From Phytophthora hibernalis (taxonomy: Eukaryota > Oomycota > Peronosporomycetes > Peronosporales > Peronosporaceae): a stretch of DNA of 64,000 bases. Below, one piece after another: positions 21,061 to 32,119 of this stretch. Location of the stretch: assembly GCA_012656075.1 (NCBI GenBank), contig JAAKBF010000110.1, positions 1 through 64,000 on the forward strand, written 5' to 3'. Under the pieces are notes generated by a model. That model searched no databases. It worked only from the letters and a program-made list of their open reading frames with translations, and was not told the origin of the DNA. The stretch's first letter is position 1. Each line of letters starts with the position of its first letter. A program made the position numbers and the translations under genes.

Positions 21061-23393
21061 TTCCTTGAACTTGATAGCGTAAGACGGGTGAGCAGCAATG
21101 CGCGAGCCGGCGTCTGCGCGGGTGTTGTCGACCTCGGCAATATGGGAAGCCGAGAAACGGAGGTTGAGAGAGCTCTCCCAGTATCCGAGCAGCCTGATAA
21201 TGTCTTGGGCGCGGGTGTTACGTGACGCAAGGCGGTTTTGCCAGGCCACAGCCGATGTATTGTCGATACGAAAATGTACGTGGAGGGCGACGTCCTTCCG
21301 AAGCACACTGGGACCACCGAGGACCCCATTCGTGGGAAGCGAATGCGCAGGAGAGCAATTCCCGGAAATTGATGTTGAAGCCATTGGCTTCCCCGGTCTT
21401 GAAGCGCGCAATAAGCTGAAGCTCATGGGGCGAAAATCGGTAAGCCAGCGCAATATTGGCCTTTGTATCGAGAGCGCACAGACCGTGGTCGCATGCGTCC
21501 GTCTCGACGACCACGTCGGGCTCCGGGAGACTGTTAATGTACTCGAGGGCCACGCCATTCAGGAGCGGGGAATGAAGAATCTGCCACCACCAGAGAAGAT
21601 CTTGTTTCATGGCGTCGCATACCGTGACATGGCGAAACCGGTGAAGGTTCATCTCTCTGAGCCGGAGGCGCTGGAGAAACGGGCGCGCTGCCCTGATGCA
21701 TGTTGCCATGAGGAGCGATACTTTTTCCGCGAGAGTCCACTTGAATGGTACGCCGATGCGACGAGAATGCGGACCTTAGCGATCTTGACGGCTGGCATTG
21801 CGACCGTTTCTGCAATAGTGTCAAATTGCAACCCCAGGATCTTTTGGCTAGTGTTCCATTCCGTGAATGTGAATTTGTCCTCATTGACGGCCCCACTGCC
21901 TAGTATAGCGGTCATAGCGTAGCGTAGCGAGCGTTCCATGTCTTCACAGTTGGTCCCGACATCACCGGCGACGTTGATGTGGTCATCAACCCAGTGATAG
22001 TTGAAGAAACCCGTTGGGTTTTGCCTGTTACCATGCCCGCCGTGGACAAAGCTATCGCCCCTCCGATGACTTTGTATTCGCCGGGAGAGCCCGTCCATCC
22101 GAATGGACATGCAAGTTCAATAACGAGTGCATTCTCGATCTCAATGCGGCCAGCAAAGCGGTGTACGTTGCGGCTGTGAATCGGGACGTTGCGAAATGCT
22201 GAAGTTACATCGCCTGCCATAGCCTTGATCTCGGTGTCAGGGTGTTCCCACTTGGTCCGTATTATCTCGGAAGCGACCGCATCACAGTGTCGATAGTCAG
22301 CCTTTGTGATAACATCCTGATCTGTAACGTCGTTGATTGAGGCACCTTCCGGAAACGAAAGATCATGGATAGTCCTTCCAGACGTCAGCGGGTCCCCGCA
22401 TGCTTTGTCGACAATTCCGAATGGGCTGACGAACACTTCATGCCACATCGCAAGGAGATACAAGTCCAGTACGAGGCACCTCCACGCGTCCTGCTCCTTG
22501 CGTACGTTCTTGCGCAGTATGTTCACCCTCTCAATTGCCGACCCATGGTTGTCAGGTGGATGTGATTGAAGTGGCACGTCCTTCTTGAGCTCCACACGCA
22601 CACCTTCCGCCGCAATAGCTTGCAGTTTCTCTAGATGCAGGTAGTCTTTACACACCTGCGCGATCACTGCCGAAACCATGTGCTTGTTTGGACGATAGTC
22701 TGTTTCCGTCTGGCCGCGTACAAGTTCCACTAGAGCCGGTAAAGGCATCTGTGTCCGGCGGACAAATTCAGACAGCGTACGTTGCAGAGGCGTATTGAGT
22801 AGAAACTCTGTCCCGCTTGACGATTGCCGGGATGCAGGGTACGACGACGTTGGAAGTCGCAGGCCGACCTTCCCCAGAGCCTTGTTCAGTGATAGACGCC
22901 GTAGTGCTTCGAAGCCCGTAGCGCGGCGGACTGCGTTTTCAGTTACCCGAGCAACCCTTGCGCTAGTTATTACACCATGCATTGTGCGCGTTGCGCGTGC
23001 ACCGAAGTCTGTACATAATTGCGTGTCTTCTGGCTCTGAGTCCGTTTCAACTGCCCTAGGCTGTATGGCCATCACAGGAGCAGAAGTAGTCCTAGGCTGT
23101 ATGGCCATCTCAGGAGAAGTCCTAGGCTGTATGGCCATCTCAGGTACTGATGCCGACCTAGGCTGTATGGCCATCGCAGGTGCAGCTGGCTGTAAGGCTG
23201 TCCGAGTCGCCCTAGGCTGTATGGCCACCATGGGTGCGGTTGATTGTGTAGCCACTTGACGCTCAGCAGTCAATGACGCCTCGGGCTGACGTCGAAATGT
23301 AGTTTCTCCAGTCGAAATTAGGCCGCGCCGGGTGCATGAAATTGGGCTTGATTTGTGCTTCGAGCTCGCGTTTTCATAGGGTGGAGTACACAA
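21060..23393 (-). pseudogene. reverse transcriptase-RNase H of Ngaro element
   Basis: The 493-residue frame 23393-21912 has an RT N-terminal region with FGIVDK, GRTIHDLSFPEG and ACPFGWTGSPGEY. The next frame (from 22110) holds the catalytic WVDDHI, the YVDD-type box. RNase H follows at 21709-21218 and in the 21558 frame, with VVETDACDHGLCA (first Asp), INFRELLSCAFA (Glu) and FRIDNTSAV (Asp). At least three frames are used, so the gene is broken. Its N-terminal part carries a tandem MAIQPR repeat. Confidence 0.8.
23055..23226 (-). repeat. tandem MAIQPR-encoding repeat
   Basis: Five copies of CCTAGGCTGTATGGCCAT occur on the plus strand with spacers of about 17-45 bases. On the coding strand they read MAIQPR separated by Ser/Thr/Ala/Pro-rich linkers. 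All spacings keep the frame. Confidence 0.8.
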
Positions 23394-23998
23394 AATCCGC
23401 GTTTCGCCCCGCGGCGAGTGGAAATTTTAAGCTGCACCTCCTCTTCGGCTCTCGGTGGCTTGGCGGCCTGCGACGGCTCGTCACGACCTCGGGCTGGAGG
23501 TCTGGCTTCGTTGGCGAGTCCAGGGTTGAACGACGTCATGAAGTCCGTGAGGTCGAACCCCGTGGGCTGTCGTGTCGTCGTCTTGGGCGCCGGAACAGGC
23601 CGCTCCAACGTGATTGAAGGCAAGCTCTCCATCCCGATCGTCGCTCGCTCCTGGGTGGTCGTCGGCACGTCGGCTCGAAACGCGGAGATACCGGTGCCGC
23701 GGACCAGCTTCTTCTTTCCTTTCTTCGCCTTCTCTGCGTCCGCCGGGGTCGCCTTGCGCTTCGCCACTCGCTTGGACGCACGGATCGGAGGGGCTCAGTC
23801 GTCGAGCGAGCCGGAGTTTCCGTCCACGCCGCGCCATCCGTCGTCATGTCGACGACTTCAACGGTCGTGGTCGCGGCAGGCGCTGGTACATCTGCGGGTG
23901 CAGGGGCGTCGTGGGAGGCCCAGCCTCGGTCGTGGCGGCGTCGGCGGTCTTGGCATGTCCTTGGGCGGTCATGGCGTCGTACAGTGTTGTGTGGAGAG
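23318..23998 (-). pseudogene. gag-like region of Ngaro element
   Basis: Minus-strand frame 23767-23318 is Lys-rich at its start (MAKRKATPADAEKAKKGKKK) and Pro/Thr-rich after that. Upstream coding-like pieces (DVPAPAATTTVEVVDMTTDG, about 23820-23880) are in another frame. A candidate start ATG lies near 23972. No zinc knuckle was seen. Assignment as gag is by position and composition. Confidence 0.5.
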
Positions 23999-24006
23999 AA
24001 AAACCC

Positions 24007-24162
24007 TCTTAAACTAACTTGGCTTTCGTGTCTTGGTCGAAAGCTGAACTGGGAGCTCGCTGCGGCTCGCAGTGGGTGGCTCGCACCTGATATGTGCACC
24101 ACACCATTATTTGTCCATATGTGTAAAACACCATTTCCTGTCGTGCCTCCAGGAAATGAACC
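24007..24162 (-). repeat. Ngaro repeat A1, 5' end of element
   Basis: 156-bp copy of A2; the 5' outer end of the minus-strand element. CRN-flank sequence resumes at 24163. Confidence 0.85.
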
Positions 24163-25059
24163 AGGATGCTGGAAAACGTAGTGAAGAAAGTCCAGGTGGG
24201 GTAGCTTGGACATGCAGAGTGAGCAGAAAGTTTGTCATCCGACATTTCGTAAATGTGAAACCGAATTCGTAGTTCGTAAGAACTGAAGTTTGTCATCCGG
24301 CAACGTTAGCGAAACATTCCGACGACAACACAGCAACGCTTTGTTGGTCACCATTAACGCTACTTATGTTGCCTAACGACAACGGCATCAGTGATGGCCA
24401 AAACAACATTGCAGCTACCCCTTTCCTCGCAGTTCATATACATACTGCCATACCGTACAATGCTGCAATACTATTGCAATACTGTTCTCTTTGTATGCAA
24501 TGCAGTGACTGCATTGCACTACAAAGAGCAGTGACTGCTTGCACTACGTAGAGAACACCGAATCGGATAACGACACCACAGCATCAGTACCAGTGCTAGT
24601 GCCGATGTCTCAATAACTTCGGGCGAGAGCACGCAGACGGTCGTCTGCATCACTGAGATTCATGAATCTTGGGGCACGATGGCTACAAACTTCTCCTGTT
24701 TACTCACTACTTCGAGATTTATTCGAGCTTGTCTTCACCCTGCCGCCAACTATTAATACCGGTATAGCAAAAGGGGATGGGCATCTTCGTCTCCATGCGG
24801 GATAGTTTTCTGCAGGCCTCTTAAAACTAGGCAATTTCCTAGAAAACCTAGATGCTATTCGTTTGGGCTTGTCCTCAAACAGGGGTTATACCTGGAATCC
24901 CGAAGAATGAGGGATGGACAGCTCCAACGGATTAATTCCACGGTACTGCGTAAGCGTAACCTGGGTTAACATTCGTACAACATTAGGAATGTTGCATGAA
25001 AGAAAACGCTTGTGAGCCACACTTTTGTGGTGTTCCACAGTATGTGAGCAGCAGCTTGG
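24163..25059. other. no gene; contains a 20-bp hairpin
   Basis: Apart from the possible residual CRN tail at the start (stop within about 25 bases), no gene is seen. 24487-24528 forms an inverted repeat: CTCTTTGTATGCAATGCAGT faces its complement with one extra base. Confidence 0.5.
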
Positions 25060-25620
25060 TCATGCGGCGTTTCGACTTGGCCCGCGTGCAGCGCAGTGTT
25101 GCCCCACGTTCACGATGGAGCCGTGCAGCTGCGGCATGAGAAGCGCCTGCACCACGTTCAGGTGGCCGCCGCGGACGGCGAAGTGCAGCGCCGTCTGGCC
25201 GAATGTGGGGTCGCGTCGCAGGATGTCGATGCCGGCCTGTATCACGAGCGCGCTGACCAGGACGATGTCGCCTGCGCGCGCAGCCTGCAGCAGCGGCGTG
25301 ATGCCGTCAGGCGTCGTATCTGAGGCGGCGCGAGTTTCTGTTAACTTGTACGCGCGGCGGTAGCTGTTGTCCATGCGCATGAGCGCGTTGCCCAGCTCCG
25401 TGGGGCGCCCGCCGCTGTGCGGGTCCTGGTTCGAGTTGTGCGCACCGCCCGGGATGAGGCTGTCGCGGAACGTGCTATCGCGCATGTGCAGCATCTGCTC
25501 CACGTCGAAGCTGCGGGCCTGTTGCACGCGGCGGAAGTCGGCGGGCGCCTCGTCCTCGTCGCACTGGGAGTACGCCTGGAAGCTGTTGCTGGTGGTGCTG
25601 CGGCTGTGGTTGCTGCTCAT
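25060..25620 (-). pseudogene. ankyrin-repeat protein remnant
   Basis: The frame from the Met at 25620 has a Ser/Asp-rich N-terminal region and two ankyrin repeats near the end (DGITPLLQAARAGD and GQTALHFAVRGGHLNVVQAL). A third repeat start (GNTALHAG) follows in a different phase at about 25045-25070, so the repeat domain is frame-broken and truncated. Ankyrin repeats mediate protein binding. The GC-rich composition differs from the AT-rich surroundings, as in other host-gene fragments nearby. Upstream extension to 25794 is antisense to another coding-like fragment and is probably not real. Confidence 0.6.
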
Positions 25621-25729
25621 GTGCGCCGACAACTTGACGACGGGCGAGTGCGTGCGCAGGTCAAGGGCACGTGCTCCAAGTGCAGACTCCACGGACAGTG
25701 AACGCGTGACAAAGAAGGATATCGCCACG

Positions 25730-25920
25730 AAATATCTCCGCACCGCGAGTGCTTCACGCGCTTCTACCGCAAGTACAATGACGACAAGCTGCACGAGATC
25801 GACGGTGTGCTGGAGCGCAGCTGTTCTCGGTACTCGTGAAGAAGTACGGGGCCTGAACCTAGCAGTTCGACGGCGGTAACGAAGAAGAAGAAGATAATTT
25901 CTTCGTCACCTTGATAATAC
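25730..25920 (+). pseudogene. host gene fragment with FYRKYN...LVKKYG motif
   Basis: Plus-strand pieces in two frames read FTRFYRKYNDDKLHEIDGVL and then QLFSVLVKKYG followed by an acidic EEEED run. This pattern (aromatic, KYN, EID-VLE, LVKKYG) is familiar to me as a short N-terminal module in various oomycete proteins of unclear function. Stops and a frame change between the pieces mark it as a relic. It lies head-to-head with the ankyrin remnant. Confidence 0.4.
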
Positions 25921-26308
25921 GTTTCTAGTGTCCCATGACGATCTCTAAGTGATTTTCGGCCTCGCGTTTCTTTTTCTTTTGTTCTCGCTCGTGTGCGTTG
26001 ACAACTTTCAAGTGTATCTTCTCTTCTCTGCGTACGGCTGCAGCGGCTCGTCTTTCAAGTCGTTGTCGTTCTACGCTCACTGCGCCTCAGCCTCAGCTCC
26101 GCCATACACTGATCATGCGTCAAAAGTCTTCTGGAGTTTACGTCAATGAAGATGCGATCATCAGCAGCAGGACGCACGGGTGACGCGTTGATGGTGAGCT
26201 TGGTAATGCTGTACGCCCGATTGCAACATGAGAGAAGGGCTCTCTGTCACGGTCGCCTTGCTCCCTTGTGTTGCTCCGATCAGTAAATCGCTTCGGAGAC
26301 GCTTCCCT
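25921..26308. other. no gene recognised
   Basis: Short frames only, including one hydrophobic 66-residue frame at 25949 without other support. Confidence 0.4.
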
Positions 26309-26941
26309 TTAAAGATGAATAGCGTAGGGGATAATGCCGGTCGCACTCACAGCCATAAGTATGGATGTGTTCTCTCGATTAGCACCTCGTTTGACGGCAA
26401 CGTTCCGGGCTCCGCGTCTAGCAATTACTTTACTGGGTGAGCCTCCCAGCGGGTCCACGCCAGTTTCATCGCAGTTGTACACACAATTCGCAGCCAAGTT
26501 GTGTTTGTTCACGCAGTGTTGATACTCCGCAACGAAGCACGCAATTTCGGCGCCATCAAAGGCGTCCACTCGATTGGCATCGAGAAAGCGAGCTTTGCGA
26601 ACACTGATTCGTGCCTTGTGACGCTCTAGGAATCCTAGTAGGAACTCAGCCAGCCACTTGGCACTTGGTCCGGCTGCTCCGAATTTGTACCCGCGTCCAT
26701 CACGAACGATGTCAAGCACAAAAGCTTAAGTTGTTGTCATGTTGCCGGAAACCCTTTGGCATGCCCCTCGATGGGTTCTTCCACTAGCCCGACTTCCTCT
26801 TGGGTTGACAATGCTAGTCCGCAAACCAATGGTTTGTCCATTCACGTAGCTGCATTGTGTCTCCCGAGGTATGTTGTATAGTTTCGACACCTCTCGCAAC
26901 GAAAGTCGTTTCTCATAAGCCTGGCGTTCGCACCACAACAC
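26309..26941 (-). pseudogene. pogo/Tc5-like transposase fragment
   Basis: 26941-26726 encodes an HTH-like start (RLSLREVSKLYNIPRETQ). 26719-26309 encodes a DNA-binding/DDE section with GPSAKWLAEFLLGFLERH, then VYNCDETGVDPLGG (first catalytic Asp of DDE_1) and GANRENTSILMAVSATG. This fits pogo/CENP-B-related transposases. The rest of the DDE domain is missing and a stop separates the two frames, so it is a fragment. Confidence 0.65.
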
Positions 26942-28400
26942 TTACAGCAGTACCGATCGTATCTTGAGTCCACTTTGGCATGATCTGAAAGGACTTGGTG
27001 GGACGCGAGTACAACGGAAACTTGGGGCGTGAAGTGCTGAGGTGTGAGGTGGGTGTTGGCCAACCAGTAGAAGCGATAATGGAGTCGCTTTGGGTGGCGG
27101 GATGTAATTGTTTCTAAAAAGTCGAACGAGCTCCAGGAAAATGGCTAGCTTCGTCATCGTCAACACAGTAATTTCGCATCTCCTCCTTGTCGAACAGAAT
27201 GATGTACCAAAGAATCCCGAGAAATCTCATGAGTTCCTCCATACATATGCTATTTGCAGATGGATTTCCAGCTGTTTCTGCGTATTCGTTTGAAAATACG
27301 ACCAATTGGCTCCAGAACGATATGGGGATAAAAGCAAAAATGGCCAAAGTTGCTAAACGACCAAAGTGCTTGGTAAGCTGTCCTCTCGAATTTTCGTCGT
27401 TGAAGTTCCATCTGCATGTGTAAACAAGCCTGCTGGTTGGCCTAATATTGCGGTCGGTGAAAATGTCATCGATTCAATTTGTTCAACTTCTGCAGTGCAT
27501 AGAGAAACTTGCAGTTCCTTGCGACCACGAAAGGCAGACAACTCACGATACCCTTGCCCATCCACTTCTTCAAATTCATCTGTAAGGGCAGGAATATTCG
27601 ATAGTTCAGGCACCATATTGCAGAGTGAGCTCCACGATTCCCCAAAGCGTAGTGTTCCTTTCTGTAGTTTGGCAAACTGGCGGATTCCCTACTTATGATG
27701 TCTTCAGCAACCTCATGAACCTGATTTTTCGTTTGATAAGCTGTGCATATCCATTGTATCTGAAATTTTGCAGATTGAACACTAATACTGTCCTCATTTT
27801 GGACGCACACAACGTGATAACGGGTAACCAAACCAATCAAATAGGCTGACCCAGCATCTTGGTAGAGACTCAGCGGCATCTTATTCTCTTCTGTGGGAGA
27901 AAAAGCGACACTACCATCAACAACCTTTTTGCGGCCGCGTGAGCTCTGCGAGTAAGCTCTTCTTTCATTACCACAGTCTTTGTTTTCTTGCGTACAGGTT
28001 CGTTTGACTTCTTTTTACGCTGTGCAGCAGGCCTCACACGGACATCAGACTTTCCAGCTTGCGTTTGTCTTGGAGAAGGCGCTTTGGTTTTCTTTCTCGC
28101 TCCACGTGTTGCCTTGGTCGGGACTCTACTATTATCACAGTTCACTATCGTCAACGATAATTCGGCAGCAGAAAAGGGAATCATCGAAGGTCTCGCCGCG
28201 GATTTCGTGATTTGCTCATTCGGTAATTCTGCATTATCGGATGCATCTTCAGAATTCAATCGTGTAGCACTAGTATAGCATATATTGCTGCAATAACAGT
28301 TATCGCCAAAATCTTCATCGAATCCACCGTTAGGGCTACGAAAGTTGAGTAAGATGCACACATCATGAGAGCAAAAGTGATGCAGGAATGCTCCATACCA
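26942..28400 (-). pseudogene. piggyBac-like transposase relic, N-terminal part
   Basis: From 28361 the minus strand encodes a Lys/Arg-rich region (KKKSNEPVRKKTKTVV), then 27879-27466 and 27616-27353 in other frames. 27347-27114 has MEELMRFLGILWYIILFDKE followed by EMRNYC, typical of the N-terminal part of piggyBac (DDE_Tnp_1_7) transposases. The catalytic core is missing. Several frame breaks are present. The pogo-like fragment directly follows. Confidence 0.5.
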
Positions 28401-29000
28401 TGTGCATGCTCGCTCTGTTGAACACTCTGTATTACAGACAGCGCATGTAGAATTGGTAACTTCACCATCCCTGGTCTGCGGCGTCGTTTCCGTGCTCTTT
28501 TCGTGAGCTGATTAGTCAGCTTTTGCTGCAGTCGCTGGCACCAGTGTTGATGAAGGCCTATCATTGGATCGGAGGCATATGCCGATGAAGCAGCTTTGGT
28601 AGAACCAACGCAAATGTCACCATTAAAACTAGAACCACCGCACACCAATTCCGGATCAGCACCAGCATATTGCGCGCGATCACCAACGCCACCACTATAT
28701 TTGCTGGACTCAATACCCCCATTGCTTAGGTCGGGTGTTCACAGTTTCGTCACAGTCAAGACGGGCAGCACTGTCGTCTACCATCGTAACAGCCAATGTG
28801 TCGCCTTGTATAAAGGCACGGATCTGCTTGTTCTTGTTGCAATACTCCAAAATCTCCCGTTCTCCTAAAAGAAGTCGATGCCGGGCACTCCTTTTGGATC
28901 TCCATGAGGAAGAACGTAAAGATACCGGTCGTTCGAACTGCTCCCACTTGGACACCTTACGAATCATCCGGCCCGTCGGAGAAGAGGCCAAACAGCACAA
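28401..29000 (-). other. Cys/His-rich coding-like fragments
   Basis: On the minus strand, 29000-28710 (ending RLDCDETVNTRPKQWGY) and a frame near 28470-28360 with CAVCNTEC, then HHFCSHDVC, look coding but are unconnected. The Cys/His spacing suggests a zinc-binding segment, possibly the N-terminal part of the adjacent transposon protein. No family assigned. Confidence 0.25.
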
Positions 29001-29834
29001 AACCTGGCACGATCATCTGCTGTATTTGTGTAGGTTGCGTGTAACTTTCACCTCAGTGTCATTCGTCCTTATCGATTCGCATCTCAGCGTACCAAGAAAA
29101 GCTGAAGTGGCATCCGTGTTCCCAAATGAGGGATTTGACTGTCGACGCTTAGGGTAGACTCCAGCTTTTTGTTCGGCATCTGGAAGCACATCCGCCAGCA
29201 GTGATACTAGTGTTCGCTAAGACGCCTTTCCGAGAATTAGACGATTCCGTCGAACCAAATGTATGTATGTTTGAATGTGGAGGCTCGAAATCTTGGGTTG
29301 AATACCCGCGCAGCTCTTCCAGCCGATGTACCCATCGATACATCGGTCGATCAAGGTTCATGGGTGTTTTGTACCTATACAATTCTTGAATCATTCCTCG
29401 TGCTTCCTGGTCTCCAAGTAACTTCGTATATGTATTGGCAATCTCTATTACGTATTATCGTGATAAAATATATTACTCGCTATAAAAACAGGACGGTGTT
29501 CGTACACAGTAGCAGCGCAGTTCATTTCAAGCAACTTATTGTGTTTGAAACTGTTGCGACGGCTTCTGCAGCAACATGGATGCTACGTCGATCATTCAGC
29601 AATTTAAGGTCAACCGTGAACTTGACCATCGCAGCAGCACAAGAAGCTGTGTTGTCGTCGCCAGTGTGCGTGGAGACCGATAGCGCGTCTTCCGCCAATA
29701 CTGGGCACGTGGCTCAACCATGCACGAGCAAGTACGCCATAAATGCCGACTGTAAATGCATCCAGCACGCGGGTGAGAACACCATCAATACCGCACCATT
29801 CCACGTGGGGACGATCGCGTATCCTGCCCATATA
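29001..29834. other. no gene; end overlaps degenerate subterminal repeats
   Basis: No convincing ORF. From about 29650 the same degenerate motif found in the palindrome arms (short CGAGCATGCC-like units with GGCGGAAT-like spacers) is already present. Confidence 0.4.
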
Positions 29835-30870
29835 CACCGCGACGACCACCGATCCACGCAAGGTTGCTGCCAATACCGAACGCGACGAACACCAGTGCGG
29901 TGAAGACCGAGGGCCGATCACCCCGCTAATACACAGCATGCCGGCCGCCAATGCACGGGCGAGTATTCCGCAATTATCGAGCACATCGGCCCTCAATCCA
30001 CGAATGAACCTGCCATTAATGCCAAGCGAGAAGATCACCAGTGGGAGGATGAACGTGCAACCCATGCCGAGCGCGACGGACACTAGAGCGTGTGGAGCCG
30101 AGGGTGAGCATTTCGTCCAATACTGAGCACGCCGACAACAAATACGCGGGCGGATACACTAGCGAGCATGCCGCCAATGCATATGCGAGCATGCCATCCG
30201 ACGGACATCAAAGTGCGTGGAGACCGAGGGCGAGTATTCCGCCAATATCGATAACGCCGACCACCAATCCATGGGCGAGCATGCCACCTATATCGAGACC
30301 AATCAATCGGCGAGCATGTCATCAATGCCGAGCGTGGCGGGCACCAGAGCGTGAATACCGAGGATGTCGAGCGGCGTGCGGATGAGCTGGCGGCGTCATG
30401 ACGAGCCGAGTGCCAGAGCGGCTAACATGCGGCGGATCAACTTGGTGGGCGTGCCGGGAGCGTTGTGGACTTCGTGATCAGAAAGGGTCTGGCGTTGCAA
30501 GACTTGAGCGGAATGTGTCAAATTGAAAATGAAGAATTGATCGCAGTATCGCGCAACGCGCGCCGATCGAGTAAGCCGCATTGTAGTGCATTGAGTAGGT
30601 TGAAGTGAGGGACGTATTGAGCGCTCACTGGTTGATCAAATCAATATCAATTGTCCAATTCCGTGCGCGTATTCTTGGTAATCGGTGTGCTGATTGGCGG
30701 AATCGTCGGAGCGAACCCAGAGGCGAAAGTTTGGGTTCGCGCGCTCGGGTATCCTCCTGTCTCGCGGGCAAGCGACGCTTCGAGTGGTTGCCCGTTACGG
30801 GTCTGATTCCGCTGCTAGTCCGATTTACAGCCCGAATTATCAGTCAGGTTCACTTCTCGTCTTGAACGGA
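29835..30870 (+). repeat. left inverted arm
   Basis: Reverse complement of about 32120-33155. Near-identity over 29835-30720, then gradual divergence with a small insertion around 30750. Contains a minus-strand frame 30581-30396 mirrored at 32407-32592. Confidence 0.8.
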
Positions 30871-31509
30871 CCATTTATCTGAACATGAGTATGATTTATT
30901 GTTTCTTTGGTTCCGTACAGCATGTTGGACTTCTCAGATACAGAGGATGGATTGCTATTTCAACTAGCAAAACAACAGGTGGATGAAGGGCACAAGATAG
31001 ATTGGCATCGGTTATGGCAGGGAATGTCCACCAGAAAAACTGAAGATTCGTTTGAAAACACTGAAGCGGACTCATGGAACGCACTTGGATCGATTTCTAG
31101 GCGATTTTTCATCGGTATCCAACGTGAACAACCTCCCCATAAATCCCGGCTGAGAATCTCGACGAATTTAGACACGGATTATTCTCATCGCGTTATAGCG
31201 GAGATTTTCGGGTCTGTCACACGACAACATATCCTATCCAGACGCAGTGCTCCCGACCAACACACAGGCGAGATTTCGGAACTTGGAGTACCTGCGATGC
31301 TCTCTGTGCTACCGCGATTGAAGGTCACAATATATATTCTTCGCATAATTTATAAAGTGTTGAGCGTAAGGCTCGTCAATGACCACCGCTTGATAACAAA
31401 ACGCTACACTGTGTATTCGAAAGAATGAGGAGTCAGCACGGTCGATGGAGCCTACCACCCAGTGCTCGTGATGGCGTCCGTGTAAGCTGATGTCAAAAGA
31501 AGACCGATT

Positions 31510-32030
31510 CATCCGAACCGATACCGCTTCCGTGGGTTTTCCAGGCTATATCAATAATGTGTTACTTCCAATGGTGCCGTGTACGGGAGCGAGATGGTCG
31601 ACGGGATTGATGTGGCCTGTAACACCGTGATGATAGTGGTGTTCGCCGTAACAAAAGGCTGCCCTCAGAAGTCCGTCAAATACGAGCCAAATACCCAGTA
31701 TGAACCGACACCGCTTCAGTAGTTTTTAGTCTATTATGTGTCACTCTACCAATGCTGTCACCGTGTACGTGTACGTGAGCGAGATGGTCGAAAGGGTTGG
31801 TGAGGCCTGTACCACCGTGAGGATAGTGGTGACCGCCATTACAAAAGTTGCTCTCAGAAGTCCGTCAAATACGAACTAAATGCCCAGTACGAACCGACAC
31901 CGCTTCATTAGTTTTTAGTCTATTATGTGTCACTACCAATAGTGCCAACGGCACCGTGTACGTGTGCGAGATGGTTGACGGGGTTGGTGAGGCCTGCAAC
32001 ACCACAGAGATGCTGGTGCCCATGATATTA
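31510..32030 (+). repeat. 188-bp tandem repeat, ~2.8 copies
   Basis: Units begin around GAACCGAYACCGCTTC at about 31514, 31701 and 31890, with spacing 187 and 189 bp. Units share GTCACTACCAATAGTGCC-like, GTACGTG and GCGAGATGGTYGA blocks. The first unit is more diverged. Confidence 0.75.
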
Positions 32031-32119
32031 TGCCGGTGCCACCCGTATATCGGATCTCACGGTCAATTCCAATCACCATCTTATCACTCGTGTTTCGTTG
32101 CGACTAATGGTTCCAATCA

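Larger units (their letters stand above)
18321..24162 (-). mobile_element. Ngaro-type (DIRS order) YR retrotransposon, degraded
   Basis: The element reads on the minus strand and inserted into CRN copy 1. In sense order it has repeat A1 (24007-24162), gag, RT-RNase H, tyrosine recombinase, B1 (19863-19966), A2 (19707-19862) and B2 (18321-18373 plus 19668-19706, split by a hAT insertion). The A1-ORFs-B1-A2-B2 order is the split direct repeat plan of Ngaro elements, which integrate by tyrosine recombinase without target-site duplication. None is seen here. RT, RNase H and YR motifs are all recognisable, but there are frame breaks and a nonsense codon, so the copy is dead. Confidence 0.85.

Noticed and set aside
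21098..21922. 274-residue plus-strand frame
   Set aside because: Antisense of the RT-RNase H region of the Ngaro element, which carries clear catalytic motifs on the minus strand.
25621..25794. N-terminal extension of the ankyrin frame
   Set aside because: It is antisense to the FYRKYN-type plus-strand fragment and is not conserved-looking; the Met at 25620 is a better start.
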